Below, in pieces: positions 1-8,531 of a stretch of 64,000 nucleotides of DNA. The stretch lies in the NCBI RefSeq assembly GCF_011759365.1, contig NZ_JAARLZ010000012.1, forward strand, positions 62,001-126,000. The letters run 5' to 3'. The stretch is from Luteibacter anthropi (lineage in GTDB: Bacteria > Pseudomonadota > Gammaproteobacteria > Xanthomonadales > Rhodanobacteraceae). The notes below the pieces were generated by a model that ran no database searches, was not told where the DNA came from, and was given only the letters and a program-made list of their open reading frames with translations. Made by a program: the position numbers and the translations under genes. Numbering within the stretch: position 1 is the first letter of the stretch; each line of letters starts with the position of its first letter.

Positions 1-386
1 GTGGCGTACAGCAGGTCGGCTGTCTGGGCTGCCGGTACCACTGACGGTCCGGGCGTTGCGGTGGTGGCGTTGGACGTGCTCGCGAAAGCGACATGCGTAT
101 GTGAGGGAATCTGCGCCACGGTCAGGGTTACCGTTTCGGTACCGGCAGAGAGTCCCAGCGGATAATTGGTACCAGTGGTGCCCGTGCCTTGATGAACGGG
201 TAGCCGCCCCCGCAGATCAGGTACACCGAATGTCTGTATACCGTCGCCGCCATAAGTGGTGCCGATCAGTACGAACAGCGGTTGGTATTCCGCGATGGAC
301 TTCAGGCTGCCGTCGCACGCGAACCAGCCGTTGGGGATGCGCGTGAATCCGAAAAGACGGATCTCGCCAATATTGGCTTCGCTCAT
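1..386 (-). CDS. Phage tail collar domain protein (partial, runs off left edge)
   Basis: The first 128 codons of a minus-strand gene are present; the rest lies beyond the left edge. It starts at ATG 386-384 with an AGGA ribosome site a few bases upstream. The product opens MSEANIGEIRLFGF, continues with the collar core YGGDGIQTFGVPDLRGR (about residues 46-62), and has the TVAQIPSHTH motif seen in microcystin-dependent protein (MdpB) and tail-collar proteins. The family is named from phage short tail fibres, but many bacterial chromosomes carry copies outside prophages and their role is unknown. Eighteen bases separate it from the related upstream gene, so the two are probably co-transcribed. 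No other phage gene is visible here. Confidence 0.85.
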   Translation of the reverse strand, partial: MSEANIGEIRLFGFTRIPNGWFACDGSLKSIAEYQPLFVLIGTTYGGDGIQTFGVPDLRGRLPVHQGTGTTGTNYPLGLSAGTETVTLTVAQIPSHTHVAFASTSNATTATPGPSVVPAAQTADLLYA

Positions 387-404
387 GATGATGTCCTGAC
401 GCGG

Positions 405-950
405 TCAGCTGCGGGAGGGAAAGATGCCCTGGAGGGCGATCGTGAAGTTGATCACGCTGTACGGCTGCATATTCGGATGCGGGCCATTGCCTCCCGCGGG
501 CGTGACGGTCGTCGGGGCAAGAGCGACCGCGGGGTTGGACATGGGGCCATAGATGGCCTCTGCCGCGCTGGAGCCCACGGGCTTGACGGACGCGAAGATG
601 CCACCGCTTGGCGTGGTGGCACGGGCGGTGGTCGTTGATGCGTTTACCGAATGCATATGCGCCGCCAGCTGGCTGGCCGTGAGCGTGACGTTTTCAGCGC
701 CCGCAATGGAGCCTATCGGGTAATTCTGTCCGCTGCTGCTGCTCGGACCCTGTCCCACCGGCACACGTCCCTGCATGTTCGGCAGGGCAAAATTAGTCGT
801 TCCGTTGCCGCCGTAGGCCAGACCCAGCAGTGAGAACAGCGCCTGGTTCTGCGAAATCGGCAGGAGCTGCCCATTGCACAGGGCGAAGCCCCGTGGTGCG
901 AAGTTGTATCCCGCCATGGTGATCTGGCCGAGGTAGAAATTGGTACTCAT
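405..950 (-). CDS. Phage tail collar domain protein (MdpB-like)
   Basis: This 181-residue protein has the whole tail-collar fold signature. The N-terminal part is MSTNFYLGQITMAGYNFAPR, followed by CNGQLLPISQNQALFSLLG and YGGNGTTNFALPNMQGRVP, and the C-terminus ends NFTIALQGIFPSRS, the usual family ending. The reading frame extends upstream to 1181, but ATG 950 is chosen because AGGGGA lies just before it and family members begin here. It precedes a second, paralogous collar gene by 18 bases. Function in bacteria is not established; surface or extracellular assembly is a guess. The pair faces away from a giant adhesin gene. Confidence 0.9.
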   Translation of the reverse strand: MSTNFYLGQITMAGYNFAPRGFALCNGQLLPISQNQALFSLLGLAYGGNGTTNFALPNMQGRVPVGQGPSSSSGQNYPIGSIAGAENVTLTASQLAAHMHSVNASTTTARATTPSGGIFASVKPVGSSAAEAIYGPMSNPAVALAPTTVTPAGGNGPHPNMQPYSVINFTIALQGIFPSRS

Positions 951-1246
951 CGTTGTCCCCTGAGAAACGTGGTCCGTCGTTCGCGACGCCATGGTCATCG
1001 GGTGGCCGCCTTCGCGTATACCCCCGAAACCGGTGATATCGCGCCGGGGCCTACCTTGCTCCAATTGCAACGTGTGCGCTTGCTGCTGGATGCAGCGCTG
1101 CCGATTCCGCTTACGGGATCGCACGTATGGCGCACAAGCGGCCCAGGTATCGCGGATATGCTGGTGCTGGGGATACATCATTTCGTTCTGGCCCCACGCG
1201 AACGTCGCGCGGGGATTGAAGCGGGGCGGGCAGGGGAACGGTACAT
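951..1246. other. Divergent intergenic region, nothing firm
   Basis: These 296 bases separate the collar gene pair from the divergent adhesin gene and must hold promoters for both. I see the ribosome sites next to each start, but no confident -35/-10 pair, repeat or small gene. Frames that stay open through it lack family resemblance. Confidence 0.5.
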
Positions 1247-4200
1247 ATGTGGTATTCGATGCGTGTCGATCACGACCGCGCGGCGTTGCACCGTGCGTGG
1301 AAGGGCGTTCGCGCCTTCATGGTTCTGTTGCTGTTGTGGTTCGGCGCTGGCGGTGTGGCAGCGGCTTGCACTTCGCCACAGAGCGCGACCATCCCCGCCG
1401 GGGGAAGTATCGAGTTCGACTGTTTTGGCGGTGCCTACCAGGATACGGTGATCGCGCCGTTGTTTGGCACCATCAGTCCCGTCGGCTCCGGCCTTTACTC
1501 CCTGACCTATAAAAATACGGTGTTGGGCCACCTCAGCGACACCTTCACGGTGATTGATGAGAACGGCAATGACGTCCAGTTCAACATCACCATTCTCCCC
1601 TCAGCCCCTTCTCTCACCGTAACGCCGACGACCTTGCCGTCGATGGTGTACGGCCAGGTCTATTCACCGGTGGCGCTATCGACGACGGGCGGAACAGCGC
1701 CGTATACGTATTCGTTTACGGGAACGCCTCCGGACGGCATCGCCATATCGGGAAGTGGCGTCATTTCAGGAACGCCCAGCAAGGCAGGCTCGTTCTCGTT
1801 CTCCGTCCATGTTGCCGATTCGTCCGGAACCCCGAAGACGACCGACCAGTCGTACACCGTCGCTGTCGCGTTGCCCACGCTCTCGCTGGCGCCCGTGTCG
1901 ATCCCTTCCGGTACGCAAGGCAGCGCGTATTCCACTTCCTTGACGACGACGGGCGGCACCGCGCCATACACTTATGCACTCAGCAGCGGCACGCTTCCGA
2001 GTGGCATCACGCTGAATGCCACGGGCACCATCAGCGGCACCCCGACGCAGGCGGGCAACTTTCCCATCACGGTGCGGGTGACCGACAGTACGCCGAGCGT
2101 GGATGGCATCACGCATGCCACCACCACGCGCACCTACACGCTTCAGGTGGCCCTGCCGCCGCCCATCACGTTGCGTCCTTCGCTGCCTGATGGCACGTTT
2201 GGCACAGCGTATTCGCAGGCCATCACGGCGAGCGGCGGAACGGCGCCTTACCAGTTCACGGCGACAGGTAGTGTGCCAACGGGGCTTACGCTCAACGCGA
2301 ACGGCTCGCTCAGCGGTACGCCGACCGGTACGGGTACGTTCAATTTCACCGTGACGGCCACGGATGCCAATAGTTTTACCGGCACGCAGGCATATACCGT
2401 CAACATAGCAGCCGTAGCGCCTGGCGCGCCGTCGGTCAGCAGCGTCTCCGTGGCAGCCGGGGGGCTGGGCACCCCGGCATCGGCCGTCGTGGCTTTTGCA
2501 CCGCCTGGTAGCAATGGCGGCTCCGCGATCACCGGCTATGCCGTGACGTCCAGCCCCGGCGGCATCGTCGCCTCGGGATCGGCAAGCCCGATCACCGTAC
2601 CGGGGCTGACACGCGGCACCGCCTACACGTTCACCGTGACGGCCAGCAATACAGTAGGCACCGGTCCGGCATCCGGCCCCTCCGGCCCCGTCACGCCGCA
2701 GATCACGCAGAACATCTCGTTCGCGAATCCTGGTCCGCAGAATTTCGGCACATCGCCCACCCTTACCGCATCGGTGGATACGGGACAGCCGCTGACGTTC
2801 TCGTCGACGACAACCCCGGTCTGCACGATCGTGCCTGCCACGGGACAGCTCACTTTTCTCACCGCGGGCAACTGCTCCATCACGGTATCGCAGCCGGGTA
2901 ACGGCACCTACGTGGCGGCATCGCAGTCCCAGTCGTTTGCCGTCAATGCGGTCGTTCCGGGAGCGCCTACCATCGGCACCGCGACTGCGGTAGATGGCAC
3001 GCCGGGCCAGCTCACCGGTGGTGCCTCGGTGGCATTCACGCCGCCGGCGTTCAACGGCGGTGGTGCGATCACCGGCTACACAGTGACGTCGAGCCCGGGC
3101 AACATCACGGCGACGGGCAGTGCATCGCCGCTCGCCGTCGCCGGCCTCACCTTCGGCACGGCGTATACCTTCACGGTGACCGCCAGCTCGACAGCCGGAA
3201 CGGGTGCCCCTTCGGCCGCCAGCAATGCCGCGACGCCCATGGGCAGCCAGACCATCACGTTTGCCAATCCCGGGCAGGTGAATTTCGGTACCACGACGCC
3301 GCTGGTGGCGACGACGTCATCCGGCCTGCCTGTGCAATTCACCAGCCAGACCGCGAATGTCTGCGAGATCGTGTCACTCAACCAGCTTCATGCGAAGGCA
3401 CCGGGTATGTGTACGGTGCAGGCGTCGCAACCTGGCGGTGGTGGCTACCGTGCCGCGCCGGACGTCACCCAGGGGTTCAGTGTCGTCGTTGCAGGCGGTC
3501 CGGTCTCGATCACTACGACCACCCTTCCGGCACCGACGCGAGGGGTGCCTTACAGCGCCACGATTACGTCACAAGGTGGTGCGGAGCCTTATAGCTACGT
3601 GATCTCGGCGGGCGCGTTGCCGAACGGCCTCACGCTGACGCCAGCCAGCCTGACATCCGCCCTGATTTCCGGCACCGTGACATCCACGGGACCGTACTCG
3701 TTCACGGTGCAGGTGACCGACCTGGCGGGTCAGACCAGCACGAAGAACTACAGCGGCTCCATCATCTCTCCCGTATTCACCTTCACGCCGGCAAACCTGC
3801 CCGCCGGGACCTGGGGTGGTATTTATCCTTCCACCACGATTGCGGCCAGTGGCGGTATCGCGCCCTACACGTATGCCGTAACGTCCGGCAGCCTGCCCAC
3901 CGGCCTGGTGCTGGCACCGAACGGCACGCTCAGCGGTACGCCGACGGCGGCGGGTACGTTCAACATCACCGTGACCGCGACGGACAGCTTCACCGTGACC
4001 GGCTCGCAGGCCTATACCATCACGGTGGGTGCGCTGAGGCCCTCGGCACCGGTGATCGGCACCGTTTCCGCACCGGCTGCGCCCGCGGGCCAGACCACGG
4101 GCAGTGCGGTGGTCGCATTCACGCCGCCGTCCAGCGACGGTGGTGCCGCCATCACGGGATATACGGTGACATCGAGTCCGGGTGGCATCACGGCTACCGG

Positions 4201-7060
4201 GGGTGCGCCTTCGATCACGGTGCCGGGACTCACCCTGGGCACGGCCTACACCTTCACGGTGACAGCGACCAATCCGGTGGGCACGAGCGATGCGTCGGCG
4301 GCGAGTGCCAGCGTGACGCCTCAGGGGCAGCAGCAGATCACGTTCAACAATCCCGGACCGAAGGACTTCGGCACGACGACGCCACTCGTTGCGACGACGA
4401 CGTCCGGCCTGCCTGTGCAGTTCACCAGCCAGACCGTCAACGTCTGCGCCATCGTGTCGGGCAGCCAGTTGCAGGCAAAGGCCCCCGGCACCTGCACCGT
4501 AGTGGCGGCCCAGGGCGGTGACCAGGCCTACCTGCCTGCCGCACCGGTCAGCCAGGGCTTCAGCGTGGTGGTGCCGGGCGGTGCGGTGACCATCGCCACG
4601 ACGACGCTGCCCAACCCGGTGCGCGGTGCGACGTACAGCCAGAGCATCGTGGCGCAGAACGGTGCGCCGCCCTATTCGTTCACGCTGTCGGCAGGGGCGT
4701 TGCCGAATGGACTGGTGTTGAATCCGTCGGGCCAGATTTCCGGTTCGGCGACGGTTTCGGGCACCTTCCCGTTCACGGTGCAGGTGACCGACCTCGCCGG
4801 GCAGACGGCGACGCAGAACTACAACGTCACCATTGCCGTGCCCACATTCACCTTTACGCCGGCCACGCTGCCTGGCGGCAAGGTGGCGGTGGCTTACCCC
4901 GCCACCACACTGGCGACCAGCGGAGGCATTGCGCCGTACGCCTACGCAATTACATCGGGAGCACTTCCGGCCGGTCTGACGTTGTCGTCGGCCGGTGCGA
5001 TCGTGGGTACCCCGACGGCGGCCGGTAGCGCGTCCGTCACCATCACCGCCACCGATGCCTTCGGAGCGACAGGTAGCCAGGGCTACACCATCGTGGTGGC
5101 CGAGGCGACGCCGGTGGCCGTGGACGACAAGGCCACGGTCGGTGCCAACGCGTCGGTCACGATTCCGGTCACGGCAAACGACAGTGGCCCGATCACCAGC
5201 ATTGCGATCACGCAGGCGGCCGGTCACGGTACGGCTACCATCGATGGCCTCAACGTCGTCTATACCCCGGCGCACGACTACTTCGGCAACGACACGCTGA
5301 AGTACACCGCGACCGGTCCGGGCGGCACGTCGAATGTCGCGACCGTCAGCATCACGGTGGCTGCCGGTCCGGTACCCGTGCCGGTGCCTTCGACGAAGGT
5401 GACGGTGTTGTCCGGGCAGTCGGTGACGATCCACGCCGCAGCGGGTGCCACGAATGGTCCGTTCACGTCGGTAGCCGTCGTCGCGCCGCCGTCCAGTGGC
5501 AGCGTGCAGGTGCAGGGCACCGACCTGGTTTACACCGCGGCGGCCGATGCATCGGGTGAGATCGGTTTTGACTTCACGCTGAGCAACGCCTTCGGTGCGT
5601 CACAGCCGGCCCACGTGAACGTGACGGTGAATCCGGCACCGATCGCTCCGCCGGTAACCGCAGCGACCATTGCCGGCCGTTTCGTGCAGGTGGACATCAC
5701 CAGCAAGGCGCAGGGTGGTCCCTTCACGGGGGCGAACGTGGCGTCGGTGTCGCCGGCCAATGCAGGCAGTGCGAGCATCCAGGCTTCGGCCACGGGCTAC
5801 ATGCTGCTGTTCACGGCATCGCCGACGTTCGGTGGCACGGCGCAGATCGGCTATACGTTGACCAATGCCTATGCCACGTCGGCACCGGGCTATGTCACGG
5901 TCACCGTCACGCCGCGCAGCGATCCGTCGAAGGATCCGGAAGTGCTGGGCGTGCTTTCCGCACAGGCCGACGAAACCCGTCGCATGGCGACCGGCCAGAT
6001 CAGCAACTTCCAGCGTCGCCTGGAGATGCTGCACAGCGGTGGCACGACCGGCTTCACCAATGGCATCACCATGGCGTCGGCCAGTTCGTCGCGCAGTCGC
6101 GACGCCTACGCCGACCTGCGTCGTGCGCAGGACGACAACAACCGTCGTTACCTGGTGCAGCCCGATGCCGGTTCGCCGGAATCGCAGACGGCCGCCAGTT
6201 CGCAGCACGGTACGTTGCCTGGCGATGTCTCGGTCTGGACCGGGGGCGCCATCAACTTCGGCAAGAGCCAGGCGGGCACCAGCGACAACGGCATCGACTT
6301 CACGACATCGGGCCTGAGTGTCGGTGTGGACAAGCAGTTCAGCGACAAGCTGGCGGTGGGTGCGGGCATGGGTTATGGCCACGATCACTCCGACGTGGGC
6401 AACAACGGCAGCCGCAGCACGGTGGACAGCTACAACGTGGCCGTCTACGGCAGCTACCGCCCGACGGAATCGTTCTACACGGATGCGTTGATCGGCTACC
6501 AGTGGCTGTCGTTCGATTCGCGCCGCTTCGTCACCGACAATGGCAACCATGTGGAAGGAAGCCGCGACGGCAAGCAGTGGTTCGCGTCGCTCTCGGCGGG
6601 TTACCAGATGGTGGGCGACAACTCGCAGTTCACGCCTTACGGCCGCTTCGATGTAGCGCGTGCACGCCTGGATGCCTTCACGGAACACGGTGACGACGTG
6701 TATTCCCTGCGTTACCAGTCGCAGACGGTGAAGACGACCACGGCGACGCTGGGTGTGCTTGCGCAATGGTCGGTGAAGCGCGACTACGGCGTGTGGGCAC
6801 CGCAGCTGCGTGCCGAGTTTGGCCACGACCTGCAGGGCTCCAGCCAGGCGGTGATGCGCTACGCGGATCTGATCGATGGCCCGTTGTATCGCGCCACGCT
6901 GTACCGTCAGTCGCGCAACCACACGCTGCTGGGTGCCGGCATCGTGTTGCAGACCAACGGTGGCTGGATGATTCGCGCTGAATACCAGAACCAGCTGGAC
7001 AACACGACCCGGGACAACCAGTCGATCCTGCTGGGCATCGAAAAGAAATTCGGCCCCTAG
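1247..7060 (+). CDS. Giant Ig/FN3-repeat autotransporter adhesin
   Basis: The 1937-residue product begins with a signal peptide (hydrophobic FMVLLLLWFGAGGVAAA, about residues 25-41). A long passenger of repeated beta-sandwich modules follows. Putative-Ig (He_PIG) repeats carry GGTAPYTY...SGTPTxAGxF patterns from about residue 123. Fibronectin-III-like modules carry SNGGSAITGYxVTSSPG and GTAYTFTVTASN. ITFxNPG modules each carry a cysteine pair. Cadherin-like modules of the NDSG...YTPAHDYFGNDTLKYT type lie near residues 1285-1370. The last 280 residues or so (from GDVSVWTGG, about 1658) look like an autotransporter beta-barrel with alternating aromatic strands. The likely role is a surface-displayed type V secretion adhesin. 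AGGGGA nine bases before ATG 1247 supports the start; ATG 1259 is an alternative. Confidence 0.87.
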   Translation: MWYSMRVDHDRAALHRAWKGVRAFMVLLLLWFGAGGVAAACTSPQSATIPAGGSIEFDCFGGAYQDTVIAPLFGTISPVGSGLYSLTYKNTVLGHLSDTFTVIDENGNDVQFNITILPSAPSLTVTPTTLPSMVYGQVYSPVALSTTGGTAPYTYSFTGTPPDGIAISGSGVISGTPSKAGSFSFSVHVADSSGTPKTTDQSYTVAVALPTLSLAPVSIPSGTQGSAYSTSLTTTGGTAPYTYALSSGTLPSGITLNATGTISGTPTQAGNFPITVRVTDSTPSVDGITHATTTRTYTLQVALPPPITLRPSLPDGTFGTAYSQAITASGGTAPYQFTATGSVPTGLTLNANGSLSGTPTGTGTFNFTVTATDANSFTGTQAYTVNIAAVAPGAPSVSSVSVAAGGLGTPASAVVAFAPPGSNGGSAITGYAVTSSPGGIVASGSASPITVPGLTRGTAYTFTVTASNTVGTGPASGPSGPVTPQITQNISFANPGPQNFGTSPTLTASVDTGQPLTFSSTTTPVCTIVPATGQLTFLTAGNCSITVSQPGNGTYVAASQSQSFAVNAVVPGAPTIGTATAVDGTPGQLTGGASVAFTPPAFNGGGAITGYTVTSSPGNITATGSASPLAVAGLTFGTAYTFTVTASSTAGTGAPSAASNAATPMGSQTITFANPGQVNFGTTTPLVATTSSGLPVQFTSQTANVCEIVSLNQLHAKAPGMCTVQASQPGGGGYRAAPDVTQGFSVVVAGGPVSITTTTLPAPTRGVPYSATITSQGGAEPYSYVISAGALPNGLTLTPASLTSALISGTVTSTGPYSFTVQVTDLAGQTSTKNYSGSIISPVFTFTPANLPAGTWGGIYPSTTIAASGGIAPYTYAVTSGSLPTGLVLAPNGTLSGTPTAAGTFNITVTATDSFTVTGSQAYTITVGALRPSAPVIGTVSAPAAPAGQTTGSAVVAFTPPSSDGGAAITGYTVTSSPGGITATGGAPSITVPGLTLGTAYTFTVTATNPVGTSDASAASASVTPQGQQQITFNNPGPKDFGTTTPLVATTTSGLPVQFTSQTVNVCAIVSGSQLQAKAPGTCTVVAAQGGDQAYLPAAPVSQGFSVVVPGGAVTIATTTLPNPVRGATYSQSIVAQNGAPPYSFTLSAGALPNGLVLNPSGQISGSATVSGTFPFTVQVTDLAGQTATQNYNVTIAVPTFTFTPATLPGGKVAVAYPATTLATSGGIAPYAYAITSGALPAGLTLSSAGAIVGTPTAAGSASVTITATDAFGATGSQGYTIVVAEATPVAVDDKATVGANASVTIPVTANDSGPITSIAITQAAGHGTATIDGLNVVYTPAHDYFGNDTLKYTATGPGGTSNVATVSITVAAGPVPVPVPSTKVTVLSGQSVTIHAAAGATNGPFTSVAVVAPPSSGSVQVQGTDLVYTAAADASGEIGFDFTLSNAFGASQPAHVNVTVNPAPIAPPVTAATIAGRFVQVDITSKAQGGPFTGANVASVSPANAGSASIQASATGYMLLFTASPTFGGTAQIGYTLTNAYATSAPGYVTVTVTPRSDPSKDPEVLGVLSAQADETRRMATGQISNFQRRLEMLHSGGTTGFTNGITMASASSSRSRDAYADLRRAQDDNNRRYLVQPDAGSPESQTAASSQHGTLPGDVSVWTGGAINFGKSQAGTSDNGIDFTTSGLSVGVDKQFSDKLAVGAGMGYGHDHSDVGNNGSRSTVDSYNVAVYGSYRPTESFYTDALIGYQWLSFDSRRFVTDNGNHVEGSRDGKQWFASLSAGYQMVGDNSQFTPYGRFDVARARLDAFTEHGDDVYSLRYQSQTVKTTTATLGVLAQWSVKRDYGVWAPQLRAEFGHDLQGSSQAVMRYADLIDGPLYRATLYRQSRNHTLLGAGIVLQTNGGWMIRAEYQNQLDNTTRDNQSILLGIEKKFGP

Positions 7061-7067
7061 GGCCGTT

Positions 7068-7197
7068 GTAGGAGCGCGCCTCGCGCGCGACCGGGTGGAA
7101 CGGGGTTATTCCCGATGCCACCCGGTCTGTTTTCGGAGGGGGCGGGATTTCGGGTCTCACGACTCTGTACCGGTCGCGCGCGAGGCGCGCTCCTACA
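7068..7197. repeat. Inverted pair of REP-like palindromes
   Basis: A forward copy at 7068-7093 begins GTAGGAGCGCGCC and ends GCGCGACC. A reverse-complement copy lies at 7171-7197, with about 77 bases between. The pair sits just after the adhesin stop codon and can fold into one long hairpin, so it may act as a terminator or mRNA 3' protector. It is one of seven such sites in the window. Confidence 0.9.
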
Positions 7198-7201
7198 GGT
7201 T

Positions 7202-7245
7202 GCGCAATTGAATCGCTTGCAAAGTAATTGCGCGGTCCCTACATT
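7202..7245 (+). promoter_or_regulatory. Candidate ohrR promoter and operator
   Basis: TTGCAA (7217-7222) and TACATT (7240-7245) are spaced by 17 bases. An inverted repeat GCGCAATT (7202-7209) / AATTGCGC (7226-7233) covers the -35 region. OhrR proteins autoregulate through AT-rich palindromes with AATT elements, so this is a plausible operator. The predicted start of transcription lies at or next to the ATG at 7253, so the message may be nearly leaderless. Confidence 0.5.
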
Positions 7246-7252
7246 CCGGAGC

Positions 7253-7720
7253 ATGAGCAAGAAGTCCCTCCCGTCTGGTATCGAAGCGCCCCGCACCCTC
7301 GACGGGCAGCTGTGCTTCGCCCTGTACTCGGCCAACCTGGCGATGGGCAAGCTCTACCGCCAGTTGCTGGCGAAGCTGGATCTCACCTATCCGCAGTACC
7401 TTGCCATGCTGGTGCTGTGGGAGCGCGACGGCATCACGGTGTCGGAGCTGGGCGAACGCCTGTTTCTCGATTCGGCCACGTTAACGCCTTTGCTCAAGCG
7501 CCTGCAGGCCGCCGGTCTCGTGCAGCGCGCGCGTGGCACGCGGGACGAGCGGCAGGTGATCGTCACGCTCACGGACGAGGGCAGGTCATTACGCGAGAAG
7601 GCGGGCGATGTGCCGGTGGATGTCTTCTGTGCCATGGATTGCGAGATCGACCAGCTGGGCGCCCTCAAGGCGCAGCTTGAAACACTGAGGTCGAACCTCA
7701 TCGATCACAGCGGGCGCTGA
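7253..7720 (+). CDS. ohrR: OhrR-type MarR family organic hydroperoxide sensor
   Basis: This 155-residue MarR-family repressor has the OhrR hallmark: [21 protein letters not shown] places the peroxide-sensing cysteine at residue 21, with the two tyrosines (LYR, YPQY) that hydrogen-bond to it in characterised OhrR. Cysteines 126 and 130 near the C-terminus suggest the two-cysteine type, in which the sensing thiol forms an inter-subunit disulfide. A winged helix (about residues 55-110, [22 protein letters not shown]) binds DNA. The frame is open back to 7115, but family alignment and the upstream elements fix the start at 7253. No ohr peroxidase gene is adjacent, which is unusual; the target must be elsewhere. 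The gene converges on the STAS gene with a five-base gap. Confidence 0.9.
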   Translation: MSKKSLPSGIEAPRTLDGQLCFALYSANLAMGKLYRQLLAKLDLTYPQYLAMLVLWERDGITVSELGERLFLDSATLTPLLKRLQAAGLVQRARGTRDERQVIVTLTDEGRSLREKAGDVPVDVFCAMDCEIDQLGALKAQLETLRSNLIDHSGR

Positions 7721-7725
7721 ATTCT

Positions 7726-8109
7726 TCAGCGATCCGGCGAGCTGATCTGGCGCTGCATGTGGTCCAGGTAGGCGTCGAGTTCCGCCACGTTGGCAAAGAC
7801 TTCCGCCAGCGGCACGGCTTTGACGATATCGAACACCTTTCTCACTTGCGGCTGCGGGTTGAGCAGGAGCGTGCGCCCGTCGCGATCGCGCATCTGCTTG
7901 CGAAGAAGGGCCAGGCTGCGCAAGCCGGCACTGCTGATGTATTCAAGCGCGGACAGGTCGATCACGAGCGTGCCGCCGCTATCCACCAGAGGCGTGACGT
8001 CGCGCATGGCCTCGTCGAATTCCACGTAGGTGGCCGCGTCCAGACGGCCTTCGAGCCACACGGTGCTGCGTTCGTGGCCAGGGCTTTCGCTGCGGACGAT
8101 CAGGGTCAT
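7726..8109 (-). CDS. STAS-domain anti-sigma factor antagonist (RsbV/SpoIIAA-like)
   Basis: This 127-residue single-domain STAS protein contains the conserved segment VIDLSALEYISSAGLRSL. The Ser-Ser pair stands where RsbV and SpoIIAA are phosphorylated. In partner switching, the dephosphorylated antagonist binds the anti-sigma kinase and frees its target; phosphorylation by that kinase reverses this. The start ATG overlaps the stop of the upstream kinase gene by four bases (ATGA), so translation is coupled. It is the last gene of a three-gene phosphatase-kinase-antagonist operon. The physiological output is not visible in the window. Confidence 0.88.
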   Translation of the reverse strand: MTLIVRSESPGHERSTVWLEGRLDAATYVEFDEAMRDVTPLVDSGGTLVIDLSALEYISSAGLRSLALLRKQMRDRDGRTLLLNPQPQVRKVFDIVKAVPLAEVFANVAELDAYLDHMQRQISSPDR

Positions 8110-8531
8110 GGGGCGGGCTCGTCGGAGGGAGTGATAAGGAAATGCACGATGACCTGGTTGTGCCGCTCGTGGCGCTGGTAGGTCAGGTCGTCGGCGATGC
8201 TGCGCGCGATGTGCAGCCCCAGGCCGCCGATGGCGCGGTCTGCGAGGTCGCCGGGCAGGTCTGGAGGTTCGTGCAGCATCGGATCGAACGCCTGTGCGTC
8301 GTCGCACAGGTCGAGCCGTACCGCGTCGGAACGGATCTCCAGGTCGATGTCGATGTAACCGTCGCGACCATCCGGATAGCCGTGACGCACGGTGTTGACC
8401 AGCAGTTCTTCCAGGACAAGGCGCACATCGGCGCAACAGGCTTCCGCGACACGACTTCGCCTGAGCGCGACGTCGGCCTGTTCCAGAGCGAGGAATACGT
8501 CTTCCAGACGATTAGGAATGCGCAACCGCAT
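8106..8531 (-). CDS. RsbW-like serine kinase / anti-sigma factor (HATPase)
   Basis: This 141-residue GHKL ATPase carries the N box LEELLVNTVRHGYPDG (about residues 40-55), a G1 box CDDAQAFDP and a G2 region IGGLGLHIARSIADDLTYQR. These match RsbW/SpoIIAB-type anti-sigma kinases, which sequester a target and phosphorylate the STAS antagonist. Family alignment to MRLRIPNRLEDV fixes the start at 8531, although the frame runs further upstream. The gene overlaps the preceding phosphatase gene by 20 bases and the STAS gene by four. No sigma factor lies nearby, so its bound target could be a sigma factor elsewhere or a non-sigma effector. Confidence 0.87.
   Translation of the reverse strand: MRLRIPNRLEDVFLALEQADVALRRSRVAEACCADVRLVLEELLVNTVRHGYPDGRDGYIDIDLEIRSDAVRLDLCDDAQAFDPMLHEPPDLPGDLADRAIGGLGLHIARSIADDLTYQRHERHNQVIVHFLITPSDEPAP

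Noticed and set aside
1-950. Prophage edge
   Set aside because: Only tail-collar domains are present; no other phage functions, integrase or attachment site within the window. Sequence to the left is not available.
3569-5434. 621-codon minus-strand frame inside the adhesin
   Set aside because: Arg/His-rich repetitive product produced by the repeat codons of the adhesin read backwards.
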